Notes under the pieces: model-generated
Told to the model about the DNA's origin: nothing
Seen by the model: the letters and a program-made list of their open reading frames with translations, nothing else
Databases searched by the model: none
Made by a program: the position numbers and the translations under genes
Shown: positions 48,077-60,148 of the stretch, piece by piece
Position numbering within the stretch: the first letter of the stretch is position 1
How the letters are laid out: every line of letters begins with the position of its first letter
Assembly (NCBI GenBank): GCA_010279815.1
Contig: QEOQ01000451.1
Location: 606,591-670,590, forward strand
DNA: 64,000 nucleotides
Direction: 5' to 3'
Source: Brachionus plicatilis
Lineage: Eukaryota; Rotifera; Eurotatoria; Ploima; Brachionidae

Positions 48077-49790
48077 TTTTTTGTTTTTAGAACTTCCAAA
48101 AGCTTTTTCTTAAAGGAAAAACTTCCAAAACTCCAGAAATAAAATTTTTCAGAATCACTTTTTTTCACATCAAATATTAAAGCTAACTAAATAAATATAG
48201 ATTTAGTTTTAGATTAAAAAAATTACAAAAAAATTAAAAAAATCAAAAAAATTATACAGAATTTAAAGATCATTTTTTTAATTTTAATTCTTTAAAATTG
48301 AAGTATTATCATCATGACAGTTAACAAAAGGTTTAAAAATAATTTAGAGCATTTATTAGAAATAAATTAATTCTGCAAAAAATTTTCCTTTTTAAACGAA
48401 ATGAAGACATCTTTTAAAGAAATATTTTAGTTAAGGAATATTTTTGAAGAAAATTACTTTATCTTTATTTTAATCTAAAAATTTTACCGAATACATTAAA
48501 AATCGAAAATATTATTTAAAACTCGCTATAAGAGTAACTATAATGATTAGTTTCCCGTATAATATTGAAAAATAACAAAAATTATTATTTGAAAAACAAA
48601 AATACTGAAGTCAGGATTATTTTTATCCATTACAAAATTAATAAAAAGTTTCAATTATATTTAAAACATAATCATTTTTTATTTAACGACAACAAATTAA
48701 CTGAATTGAAACATTTATACTTGAAAATAAAAAAATATATTGATTAGAATAAAAATAAATATTCACTTTTTTTTTTTCTTTTCTTCATTTATCTTTTAGG
48801 TCTTAATTTCTTCTTTAAGCGACTAAATTTAAATTTTACTATTTTTCAAATATACCAAATAAACAGTTTGAAAAAAAATGTCTTTTAAAATAAAAACTCC
48901 CAACAATATCTTATTAAAGCCTCTAGAAGCTAATGATATTCCTAAAGCAAGAAAAATAGTGGAAAAGTTAAAATCTATTTGCCTTATGGGCATGTAAGCA
49001 TGAAACCGAGATTCTCACATGGGATGTAATGTGGTATCAATGTGTAGGATCCTAAATTAGACTCAAATAATTCCAAATATTGAATTAAACGACTCGGTAA
49101 TGATCTGTCTGAGCAACGAGATTCATGATCATTTAAGCTGGGAGGCACGTAATACATATTACGTTATTAAAGAACCAGCAAGAATTATAATAATTGAATA
49201 TGAAAAAATGAGTAGAAGTGGAAACGACAGTGAGTCATAAGAAGTAATAAGAAGACGCGATAGACATCCTGGATCCTGATAAATAAAAATAGATAAATAT
49301 TAATTATTTTTTTCTAAAAAATAGTAATTTAGCTTTTTTTTTTAATTGTTGCATCAGTTAACACAATTTTGCTCTTTTTTTTTAATTTTAATTATCATTT
49401 AATTAAAATAATCCCAATATCAGTATTTTTGTTTTTAAATTGCATAAAAATAACATAAGTGATAATTATATACCATTTAGTTAAGAAAAATTTTAAATAG
49501 TTAAAGATTATTTTTTAAATTTAAAACATTTAATTTTGTCAAAAAATCAACGTATAAAATTTTAAAACCTCATATTATAATTGAATTCACAAAATACTTT
49601 TATTTTTTGATAAAAAAAAGGTGTATAAAAAATTCAACACGCAAATTGTTTTTAATTCAGGAAAAGAGTCTGTTATCATATTTTTTTTAACTCGCTCAGA
49701 ATTGTTTTTATTGCAAGGATACCGGTTTTAAAAAGAAATCTTAAAAATTTACTAATGTTTATTAATTTAAAACAATTTTAAAAGCAGTTT
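48077..49790. other. Intergenic region with a possible decayed gene
   Basis: Mostly AT-rich non-coding DNA. The only coding-like sequence is at 48886-49240. Confidence 0.5.
48886..49240 (+). pseudogene. Possible decayed two-exon gene fragment
   Basis: A 38-codon frame beginning ATG (TPNNILLKPLEAND, then KIVEKLKSICLMG) reaches a GTAAGC donor-like site. About 60 bp later a second open stretch of about 60 codons follows a TTAG acceptor (IELNDSVMICLSNEIHDH, ARNTYYVIKEPAR, EYEKMSRSGNDSES). Both stretches look more coding-like and richer in G+C than their surroundings. Joining them by that splice gives a frame mismatch, so the locus is either a pseudogene or misread by me. Product unknown. Confidence 0.4.
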
Positions 49791-51015
49791 TTACATTACA
49801 TTATTTTGAGAGGGGTGATACTTTACATGCTTAAATGAATCACCTAGTATTGTTTTTAAGTCATAGAATAAATCATAACAAATTTCATTAATATTTTGAA
49901 GACCATTGAATACTTTAGCTTCAATATTTTCAATTCTATTTTTCGAAATATTTAAATAACGTAAATTATTTAAGTAACTAAAAGTGCTTTCATTCAAAGT
50001 TTCTATTTTATTTGAATTTAAATAAAGAACTTGGGTATTTGGCATATCTTTGAACCAATCTGGCTCTACTTTCTGCAAACTGTTTTTAGATAAATCAAGC
50101 AATTTAATGCTGTAAAGATTTTTGAAACATTCTTTATCAATCGATGATATATCACAGCCACACAAAATCAGCTCTTCTAGATTAATCAATGAACAAAAAA
50201 GACTTGATCCAAGATTGAAAAATTGATTAAAAGATAAATTTAATATTTTTAGACTTAAACTATTAGAAAAGAAACTTTGATCTAGATTATCTATGGCACA
50301 ATTAGTTAGAGATAGCTCGATAAGATTGTTGAATTTTGAAAATGTTTGACTCCCTATTTGTTTAATCTGAAAAAATTGAAAATTAATTTTTTGACAGTTA
50401 AAAATATTTGAAATTTTGGACTCATGAAGATGACCATTTCGCCATATATTGTTCTGATTGCTATCAGCATTTTGAATAAATTCCAAGTCGTCAATAAACG
50501 GATCAATTTCTCGAATTATGAGATAAGCATGAACAACATTCTTAAAAAATAGATCAATGTTAAATTAAATCAAAAATCGATTCACCTACTTCATCCAACG
50601 ATTCGATAGTAAAAAACCCTTCTTCACGAATTTGGTCAAAGAAATTTTTAAGTTGATCTAAAACTTCATTAAATAAATAATAATCGAATTTGATTAACTT
50701 TCCGATGCTTTTTTCTAAATCGCATTCGTAAACTGGTTCTAAGAAAATAAGGTACTCTCTTTTAAAAACAACAGATTCTAATGAATCTTCGCCATTCCAA
50801 GAAGAAAGCGTGCTGTCAAGATTTTTCAAAATATTTTGTCGTGTTTGCTTGATCATTTCGAGGTAATATTGACGAGTTTTATTAATGTCACTTAATATAT
50901 TAACATCTGAATTTGTTTTCAAACATTTTTCGGCTGATATGTCAATTTTATTCTCCAATTGATTGAAATATTGAATGATTAAGTTCTCTGCTTCTGAATT
51001 GATTTCACCGGTCAT
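49791..51015 (-). CDS. Leucine-rich-repeat protein with N-terminal helical region
   Basis: Two exons, 51015-50590 and 50540-49791, join at phase 0 (donor GTAGGT, intron 49 bp) into 391 aa. The first 140 residues are helical and charged with no signal peptide. About seven leucine-rich repeats of 23-24 residues follow, for example LIELSLTNCAIDNLDQSFF, LKILNLSFNQFFNLGSSLF, IKLLDLSKNSLQKVEPDWF and LRYLNISKNRIENIEAKVF. There is no clear Cys-capping motif and no transmembrane helix, so a cytosolic protein-binding role is likely. No orthologue recognised. Confidence 0.85.
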
Positions 51016-53109
51016 ATTTAAAAATTTTAAATTATAATATGAAAAATAATTTAAATAAATTTAAATTATATAGTGATTTTTATGGTGTCAAAATTAAATT
51101 TTTAAAAACGCAAATTTAATTTTTGAAATATGAAATTTTCGGATTTAATTATTTTTTCTCTTTCAAATAACTAGAATAATTATATGAATATACAAAGAGA
51201 TAAAAAGCTTACTTGATCAATAGTAGTATATAATTTTTAGTAAAAATGTCTTTAATTTTTATTTAGATAAGGTGACAATAGTTTTTAAAATTTATTTTAA
51301 ATTTTATTTTAAAGATTAATTAAATGGAAGGAATATTTTGAAATTTGATTATATGCAACAGTTAATATAAACCACAGAAAAAACGTTTTACCAAGAGGCT
51401 GAAGAGCTTTGTTTTTATATTATTTTTGGAATTTAAAATGAAGCAGCAAAAAATAAATTTTACCTTTTTTGTACCTAGGCGAATTTCAGACGTTCTTCTA
51501 GACTTAATTTTTGATGTTGACTTTTAACAAATCCTCGGCGCATGCATTTTAATCACTGACTACTGATTCACAATAGTCTTAAATGATGCATTTTAACACA
51601 TATTGTTATAAATGCAACAAAAAGTTAACTAAGATTGAATTAGTTTTCCAGAATTTTAATTAATTCGGATTAAATCTAATTCAATATCAACCTGAAGAAT
51701 AGGAAAAAAATCTGTTATTCACCGAATTTAAACAAATTTTATATACATATTTGATAGACTTTAATAACCAAGAATATTAAAAAGATTTGTTTTTCCTAGG
51801 TTTATTAGCAGAAAAAAGAAATTTAGAACACGTTAATCTACGAACGATAACTGTCCTCTAATTTTTGCCTAAAGAATAAATATCTTTTAATACTTTATTT
51901 TTTTTAATAAATCGTTAATAGGCGTAAAATTGGAATTTTTTATCAGCATCTATAACATTATATTCACCGTTATTTGTTTATTTTATAATTTTTGATACTC
52001 AATTAATGATATCATTTTTAAATTCAAAAGTTGGAGTTTATTGATATTTTTATTACAAATTCTATTCAATTTATTAATATTAATTTAAAACACTATTAAA
52101 TTAATTAGCAAATCGAAAACACTTAGAAATTTCTACCATAAAAAAACTTGACCAAAAAGTTAAATTTGATATTAAGGATTTTAGATTTAATTATAAATTT
52201 CGCAAAGTTATATTTCTAGTTATATTTTTTAGAATATTTTTAAAATCCTTGAAAAGATTTAAATGAAATATTTCGACAAAACTTTTGTTTTATTGCCAAG
52301 ATTTTAGATAATTCTGTAGCAAATTTTAACGTTTAAATTTTTTGTTTCTAAACAGAAATATTTCACAATGGATTTGAATGTTATGTAATAAATGATGATA
52401 AAAATGATGTTTTTATTCTTTCTATTTATTCTAATTAAATATTAAGAAAATTTATTTATATTTTTTGACAAAAATTAAAAAAAGCTAGCATCAGTAATAG
52501 TCGAATTTTGTTTAGTGGATAATTCGTTGTAGTTAGTTTTTATATTTTAGAAGAAATGTTTCAATTTTAATTTTTAGTGTTATTGGGTTCATTAAAATTT
52601 CTAAAAAAATCTTAGGCATTATTGAGACTTGTAAAAAATTCTAGAAACTTTATGTTTAATTGTTGACTCAAAATTTAAAAAAGATAAAAAGCGAGTTATT
52701 CAGTTCTTGAATTAAATGCTCAATAAAAGTAACTAAGAAATGATTTAAAATGTTAATAACTTACTAAATTTAAATCTAGGAATGTAGGTATTTGTTTTTT
52801 GGCTTTTGCTAAAACATAACCTTACTGTTTAAATTAGACATAATTTTGGTTCTGAATTATCAAAATTATCGGTCCTAAAAAGGTAATAATTGTTTTTCAA
52901 AAATAATCTTAAAACACAAGGTTTTTAACTTATTCTCAATTTGATTTTTTTCTAAATTAAAGCTAATAATAGTGAAAATATTTTTCAAAATATTATCGAA
53001 ACATTCGCAAAATTAGAGACTTGAATACATAATTTAAAAATACTAATTTTAATTACAGAAAAATCAATTTTTTTTATAATTAACAAACTCGGTGAACCTA
53101 AATGACAAC
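51016..53109. other. Intergenic region upstream of the ABCB1-like gene
   Basis: 2.1 kb of AT-rich DNA between two divergent genes. No coding, RNA or transposon signal that I can support. It should contain the promoters of both neighbours. Confidence 0.6.
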
Positions 53110-56100
53110 ATGAGTGTGAAAAATTTAAGTATCCCTGATCTAAAAGAAACAAATAAAGAAAATAAAAAAAAGTAAGGATAATTTTAATTTTTCTGCTTTT
53201 GGTGCTATTTAATTTTAAATTTTAGGTCGAAATTTAATTCCTTTGATAAAGAAAAAAAACCCAAGTCAGAAGTCGTCTCTTTTTTTACTTTGGTAAATTT
53301 TTTTTAAAAATAGCTCTATTTATGACTCTGTTGTTTACAGTTCAGATATGCGACTAAAATAGACTGCTTATTCATGGTGATAGGAACAATAGGTGCCCTA
53401 GCCAATGGCGCTACAATGCCTCTAATGATGCTGGTGTTCACAAATATTATCGATGGTTTTGCTAATTTTGGAAAATTGTGTGATTTACCTGCAAATTTTA
53501 CCACTCCTCCTATCGACTTGAGTCCTCTAACTGATTCACTGAGAGATCAAATTATTTACCTGATAAGTTAGCCTTTAAATGAAGTTAATTTAAAAGATGA
53601 AATTTTTTTAAAATTTATAAAATTAGTATTGGGTATTGCAACAATGATTTTGAGTTATTTTCAAGTGGCATTTTGGCTCATGCCAGCTCAGAAGCAGGCA
53701 AGAGCAATTCGCAAAGCTTTGTTTTCGTCCATTTTAAAACAGGACATTGGCTGGTTTGATGTTTACAAAAGTGGTGAACTTACAAATCGATTAACAGAGT
53801 AAAACAAAAAAAATTCTTTTAATTTTATTTATTTTATCCAAAAATAGCGATATAGACAAGATTAAAGATGCTTTTGGTGACAAATTTGGAAATGCTATTC
53901 AAAATTTGGCAACTTTTGTTGGCGGCATAGTGATTGGTTTTGTCAAAGGCTGGAAACTTACTCTTGTCATTTTATCTTTGTCCCCATTAATTCTTGCATC
54001 AGCGATCATGTTCACAAAAGTAATTAAAATCTAATTTTATCTTAAAGCCTAGTATTATTTCTCAACAAAAAAAGATTGCTCAAGTTTTAACTTCGAACGA
54101 GCTAAAATCTTATGCAAAAGCTGGAGCAGTTGCCGAAGAAGTTTTTTCCGCCATTCGAACTGTGTTTGCATTCAATGGCGCTCAAAAAGAGCACAAACGC
54201 TATGAGGAAAAATTGGATGAAGCGAAAAAATATGGCATCAAAAAAGCAACTATAAATGGACTTTTGATGGGATTTATATGGATTGTAATCAATGGTGCAT
54301 ATGCGCTTGGATTTTGGTATGGCTGGACTTTAAGTTTAAACAATGATCCTGTTACTGGATTGCCTGAATATTCAATTGGAAAAATTTTACTTGTCTTTTT
54401 CAGCATAATCATTGCCATCTTTAGTTTGGGTAATGCTGGTCCGTATATCGGAACTTCTGCCACTGGCAGAGGTGCAGCTTTTGAAGTTTTTAAAATCATT
54501 GACAGAGTATACTTTTAGAATTATTAAATTTTTTGTCATTTTGAAATATTTGAACTTAAACTAAATTAAACTTAATTAGAAGCCAACAATTGATACATCA
54601 TCAGAAGAAGGCAACAAACCGGTCGATGTGACTGGAAATATTGAATTCAACAATGTCAATTTCAATTATCCATCAAGACCTGACATAAACATTTTAAATG
54701 GACTTGATCTCAGAATAAAACATGGTTCAACTGTGGCTTTAGTCGGTTCATCAGGATGTGGTAAAATTAACATCTTTTTTTTTTATAAGAAAAATAAAAT
54801 AAATGAACATTAAAGGAAAATCAACTTGTATTCAATTGATACAACGATTTTATGATCCATTGAATGGAAGTGTTAAACTCGATGGAAATGACTTACGATC
54901 TTTAAATGTTAAATGGCTAAGGTCACAAATTGGTGTTGTTAATCAAGAGCCAATTTTATTCAGCACGACCATTAAAGAAAACATCAGATTTGGTCAGGAC
55001 GATGTAACAGATGAACAAATTATTGAAGCTGCCAAGAATGCTAATGCTCACGAATTTATCATGAGTCTACCTGAAGTGACTTTTTTTTTTCTTTTCCAAT
55101 TTAATATGATTAATATTTTATTTTTATAAACTATTATTTACAGAAATATGATACCAAAGTAGGTGATCGTGGTGGTCAATTATCTGGAGGTCAAAAACAG
55201 CGCATTGCAATTGCTCGAGCTTTGGTAAGAAATCCAAAAGTTTTATTGCTAGACGAAGCTACATCAGCTCTGGACAATGAATCGGAATCTATCGTTCAGG
55301 CTGCTTTGGACAAAGCGAGATTAGGTCGGACAACAATTATTGTAGCTCACAGACTGTCTACCATTTTGAATGCAGATATTATTTTTGCATTTGAAAGTGG
55401 CAAAGTTAAGGAATTTGGAACACATGCTGATTTAATGAGTCAAAAAGGTCTCTACTACAAATTGGTTGTAACACAACAAGCTGGAATGAAATCCCTAGCA
55501 TCTTTGGACAAAAAAAATCCAATAATTGAAGAGAAATCAAAGTTAAATGTTGAAAAACAGGTGTCAATCATTGGAGATAAAATGATGGAAATCGATTTAA
55601 AAGTTGAAGAAATTAAAAAGAAAGAAAAAAAAGTAAATTGTTTTAAATTTTCTTTTTTTAAACTTAATTACTTAAATGATAAATTTTAAATAGAAAGATG
55701 TTTCTATGTTCAAAGTTTTGAAATTAAATGCACCTGAATGGTATTTTATTTTGATCGGCTGTTTAGCGAGTATAATCAGTGGAGCAGTTCAACCGGCATT
55801 TTCAATTGTGTTTAGCAAGGCAATCGCTATTTTTTCCGAATGTGACGTGAAAAAACAAGAACAGTCTATCATTCTATATTCGATTTTATTCATTGTTTTT
55901 GGTTTTGCAACTTTTATAAGCAATCTTCTTCAGGTTAATTTGAAATTATTTTTTTAATTTTATTAGAAAAATATTATTAATTCACATCAAGTATTGATTA
56001 CGTTTTTTTTTTCAAATTGAAAATTATTCATTAAAAATCATTTGAGCGATTCAATTAATTTAGGAAAATATCAAAAAAAAACTAAGAATTTTTTAAGTTT

Positions 56101-58075
56101 TATGATTTTTAAACTTTGGCTTGTATTTAACAAATCAAATATCAAATCTTATCTCATTTCAATCAATATAAAAAATCATTTTACTTTTTTAGAACTCTAT
56201 GTTTGGAATATCAGGAGAAAATTTGACCAAAAGACTAAGATCAAAGGGATTTAAAACCATGCTTAAACAAGACATTGCTTGGTTTGACAATCAAGAAAAT
56301 TCAGTTGGTATACTTTGCACCAAATTAGCTGTTGAAGCAGCAGCAGTCCAAGGCGTAAGATTCAAGCATCAAAATGTCACAAAAGATTAATTTGCATACC
56401 ATTTAGGCTGCTGGCATACGAATCGGTGCTCTTCTAATGAATCTTGGAAATCTTGGTATTGGTCTTGTTTTAGCTCTTGTTTATGGTTGGGCTATTGCTT
56501 TGACTATTTTGGCTTTTGTGCCTTTTATGATTGTTGGTGGTGTGTTACAAACCAAAATGCTGACTGGATTCTCCGGTAAAGATAAAGAAGTCTTGCAAGA
56601 TGCTGGAAAAGTAAATAAAAAAAAATGCTTGTAAAGAATATATTTTTAAATAAAATATTTAAAAAAAAAGATAAGTATTGAAGCTATAAGCAACATACGA
56701 ACTGTAGCCATTTTAAATAAAGAATATCACTTTTGGAATCTTTACAGCAAAAAACTTGATGTTCCATACAAGTAATTAATTATACCATCATTTAATTTTT
56801 TTATACAAATAAGAATTTTTTTAAAGAGCAGCAATTCGGTCATCAAACATATCTGCTTTCATGCTTGGTTTTACTTCTTCAATTACTTTTTATGCCATGG
56901 CAGCTGCTTTTGCTCTTGGAGCATATTTAGTTGAAAATAATTTATTTGGAATGACTTTTGAGAATATAATGCTTGTTTTCAGTTGTATTATTTTTGGAGC
57001 ACAGTCAGTTGGTAGGATTAATTTAAAATATTTATTAAAAAAGTTTTTAATATTAAATGATGATTATTTTGATATTTTTTTTTCTAAAAGGCCAAGCATC
57101 TAGTCTGATGCCAGATTATGCCAAAGCCAAAACAGCTGTCAATTCAATGTTCGAATTATTTGAGAGACAAACAAAAGTTAACAACTATGAATCTACAAAT
57201 GGAATTACAATTGAAGATAAAGATTTTAAAACAGACATTTCATTAGAGTCAGTTGAATTTTGCTATCCAAGTCGACCAGATGCCAAGATATTGAAAGGTC
57301 TAGATTTAAAAGTTAAAGAAGGTCAACGAGTTGCATTTGTTGGAAGTTCAGGATGTGGCAAGTCGACAGTAACACAGCTTTTAGAACGTTTTTATGATCC
57401 AAATAATGGAACAATCAAGCTAAATGATATCAACTTGAATGACTATAACCTTCATTGGCTTCGATCAAAATTTGGCATTGTAAGTCAAGAACCAATATTA
57501 TTTGACATGTCTATTCATGAGAATATTGCTTATGGTGACAATTCAAGACAAGTCACACGTGAGGAAGTTATCGAAGCTGCAAAAAAAGCCAACATTCATG
57601 ATTTTATTTCCAACTTACCACTCGTATTTCTATATTAAAGTCTACAAAAAAATTTATTTTTTAAAATAAATCTAAAAAGGGTTATGAAACAAATGTAGGA
57701 TCAAAGGGAACTCAGCTTTCAGGTGGTCAAAAGCAACGAGTTGCAATTGCTAGGTAGCTATACTTTTAAAAATAAAATTGATACTGAATAAAAGATTTAA
57801 TTTAAAAATTTAGAGCTTTAGTTAGAGATCCGAAAATCTTGTTACTGGATGAAGCAACTTCTGCATTAGATACCGAGTCCGAGAAAATAGTTCAAGATGC
57901 ACTTGATAGAGCTCAACAAGGAAGAACATGCATTGTTATAGCTCATAGATTATCAACCATCAGAGACTCAGATGTCATTTATGTGCTGCAAAACGGTATT
58001 GTAACTGAAATGGGTTCTCATGAAGAGCTGATGAAATTAGGCGGATTTTATGCCAAATTAAATGGAAATCTTTAA
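53110..58075 (+). CDS. ABCB1: P-glycoprotein-type ABC exporter (ABCB1/MDR), full transporter
   Basis: An ATP-driven efflux pump for hydrophobic compounds in the plasma membrane. Seventeen exons join without frame breaks into 1,282 aa, the usual ABCB1 length: 53110-53171, 53226-53292, 53341-53566, 53627-53798, 53848-54019, 54048-54506, 54580-54760, 54816-55075, 55144-55632, 55694-55933, 56193-56354, 56407-56610, 56671-56771, 56827-57011, 57091-57623, 57680-57753 and 57814-58075. The order is TMD1, NBD1, linker, TMD2, NBD2. NBD1 has Walker [10 protein letters not shown] (about 442-450, split by an intron), LSGGQ (546-550), LLLDE (567-571) and AHRLST. NBD2 has the same set at about 1078-1086, 1184-1188 and 1205-1209. 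Both ATP sites look intact. The Lys/Glu-rich linker lies around residues 650-696. The ATG at 53110 is preferred because the upstream ATG at 53102 stops after three codons. ABCB1 versus ABCB4 cannot be decided. Confidence 0.96.
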
Positions 58076-58170
58076 ATTTTTAATCTTAATCTTAATGGTA
58101 TGAGTTAATTTAGTTTATTTAATTTATATGTTTTTAAAAAAATTTACTTTAAAAATCTAGTTTTATTTTT

Positions 58171-58176
58171 AATAAA
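58171..58176 (+). terminator. Candidate polyadenylation signal of the ABCB1-like gene
   Basis: AATAAA about 95 bp after the stop codon, in AT-rich sequence. Confidence 0.45.
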
Positions 58177-59230
58177 ATTTAAAATCTTTAAGCTCATAAT
58201 TTAGGCTCCATCTTAAATTGGCCAATTTATAAATTACAAATTAAACTAGTAAAATAAACAATTCATTATATTGTTACCTTGAATTTAATTTAAATTAATT
58301 TAGCATACAAAATAAATTTTAAAATTAAAATTAATAAAAATTATGAGAAAAAAACACCAATTGAATTTTATGTTTTAATTAACTTTTAGGTATATTATAT
58401 TTGATTAGAATTATAAATTTTTTTCAAATTTAAAAATATCCCTACAGTACTGGACACATGTTCAAATCCCTTTCATTAATAAAAGGGGACTAGTTTCGAC
58501 TAAGTTTCTCTTTTTTTTCCCTTAGCGAATCACTGATCCGATCGCGTTCCAATTAATAGTTAATTAATAGTTAATATGTTCAATCTTACTATAAGTTAGA
58601 AAAAATTGAGCTAAAAAATAATGGTTTTAAAACTATAAACTCTTGATTTAAGATATGCTTTGAGATTTGGACTTAATTACTTTTACCTTTTTAAATCCAA
58701 TATTTAAAAACTTTAGTTGGTTAACTGAAGAAAAAGTTTTTTGAGATAGCACAGAATCAGTTTTTAACTTGTTTTCAAAAACAAGTCAAGAAATTCGAGT
58801 GTTGATTCATATTACTCTTTTTTTGGCGAAGAAACAAAAGATCAAAGTGAAGAGATCGAAAAAGAATTAATTCTAGTTATATTTATCTCTGCATCAAAAT
58901 GATTATAATTTGGATAAATGCTGCGCACTGAATAAAATAGATATGCCAATATTAAGTAGATTGGTTCAAATTGTCTTCTCGAGTCCTGTTAGACTTTTTG
59001 CCAAATCAAATGACCTAAGAGGAATCGATTGAGTGCTTCGATTTTAGAAAAAATAGGTTTCATCAAGGAGCAGTTAAATTAAATTAAAATTAAAAATTTT
59101 GATTTTTAATGTTTAAAAGAAGATTTTATTTCATTTAAGTCTTTTTTTTTTTAAATTTGAATTCAATTTAATTAAATCATATTTTATATATAGTTAATAG
59201 AAAATATTTTAATTTTACTTTAATCGATAT

Positions 59231-59255
59231 TATAATAATAATAATAATAATAATA
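59231..59255. repeat. (AAT)n microsatellite
   Basis: About eight uninterrupted ATA/AAT trinucleotide units. Confidence 0.85.
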
Positions 59256-59351
59256 AAATAATATAATATTAAATCCTTAATAATATTTTAATTTCATAAT
59301 TGTAAGTAAAATCGATTAATTTAATTATTTTCTTTTCGTTTTCATAATATT

Positions 59352-59858
59352 TAATAAATCGTAACGCGAACGGCCCGGCCATAAAGTAAAAAATTAACCA
59401 TGATTAATTAAAAAATAACTCATTTTTAATAACATTTTTTTGCTTATTCATGTAAACAACTTGTAAGTATGCCACTCGCATCGTCCGATCCATACCTCTT
59501 AGCCATGTATGGTAAAGATAAAAATTAAAAAGAACTCAAGAAAACGCTATGGTTTGAGATAATTTTTTTTCAATTAAAGTGAATTGCAGACTAGGCTTTA
59601 CTGAGATGAGAAAAAGATAAAGATTTACATTTTTTTTTTAATAATAGTAAATTTGACTTACATTAAAATTTATTATTAAGATAACTACTTAAAAAAAGAA
59701 CATTATATAAAAATTAGTTTTTTTTTAATATCATAATTAATTTTTCTAAGATGAAAATATTTTGCTGCTTGTCTGACATTTCCTGACGCCTTGGCCGACT
59801 AGGCCGCACCGGGACGCTAAAATGGCCGAGACCAGGCCGCTCGCGTTACGATTTTATT
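59352..59858. mobile_element. Inverted-repeat element with GC-rich tips
   Basis: The left end TCGTAACGCGAACGGCC and the right end GGCCGCTCGCGTTACGA are inverted copies with one mismatch, flanked inward by further GGCC-rich sequence. The interior is AT-rich and non-coding. High G+C only at the tips is unusual here. No target duplication determined. Confidence 0.6.
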
Positions 59859-60091
59859 AGAACCCCTGTAGAAGAAAATTTGAGAAATAAAATATTTAAT
59901 TCACAAATATACAAATTTTTTTAGAAATTTGAATTTACTTTACGAATTTTTTTTTCGGTTCGCTTGGTACGGTACGGCGACGCTGATGGTTCGGTTTTAG
60001 GTCGCGACCATTGGAGCTGTGTCTTTTTTACAATACCCACTGTTATTAATTATATAATTTTAACTATAAATTATACTTTCTTTAAAAAAAT

Positions 60092-60097
60092 TTTATT
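60092..60097 (-). terminator. Candidate polyadenylation signal
   Basis: AATAAA on the minus strand about 50 bp past the stop codon at 60149. Confidence 0.5.
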
Positions 60098-60148
60098 AAA
60101 TTGTAGTTTTTTTGCATTGAATTTACTGCAATATTTTTAATTGAATTT

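Larger units (their letters stand above)
58076..60148. other. Intergenic region with a GC-tipped repeat element
   Basis: The ABCB1-like gene and the acyltransferase-fold gene converge here. It contains an (AAT)n microsatellite and an inverted-repeat element at 59352-59858. A further small GC-rich patch lies at 59955-60015. No gene supported. Confidence 0.6.

Noticed and set aside
58444..58510. CAGTACTGGACACATG tip after TA, resembling a Tc1-type end
   Set aside because: I could not find a matching inverted end downstream, so there is no element to define.
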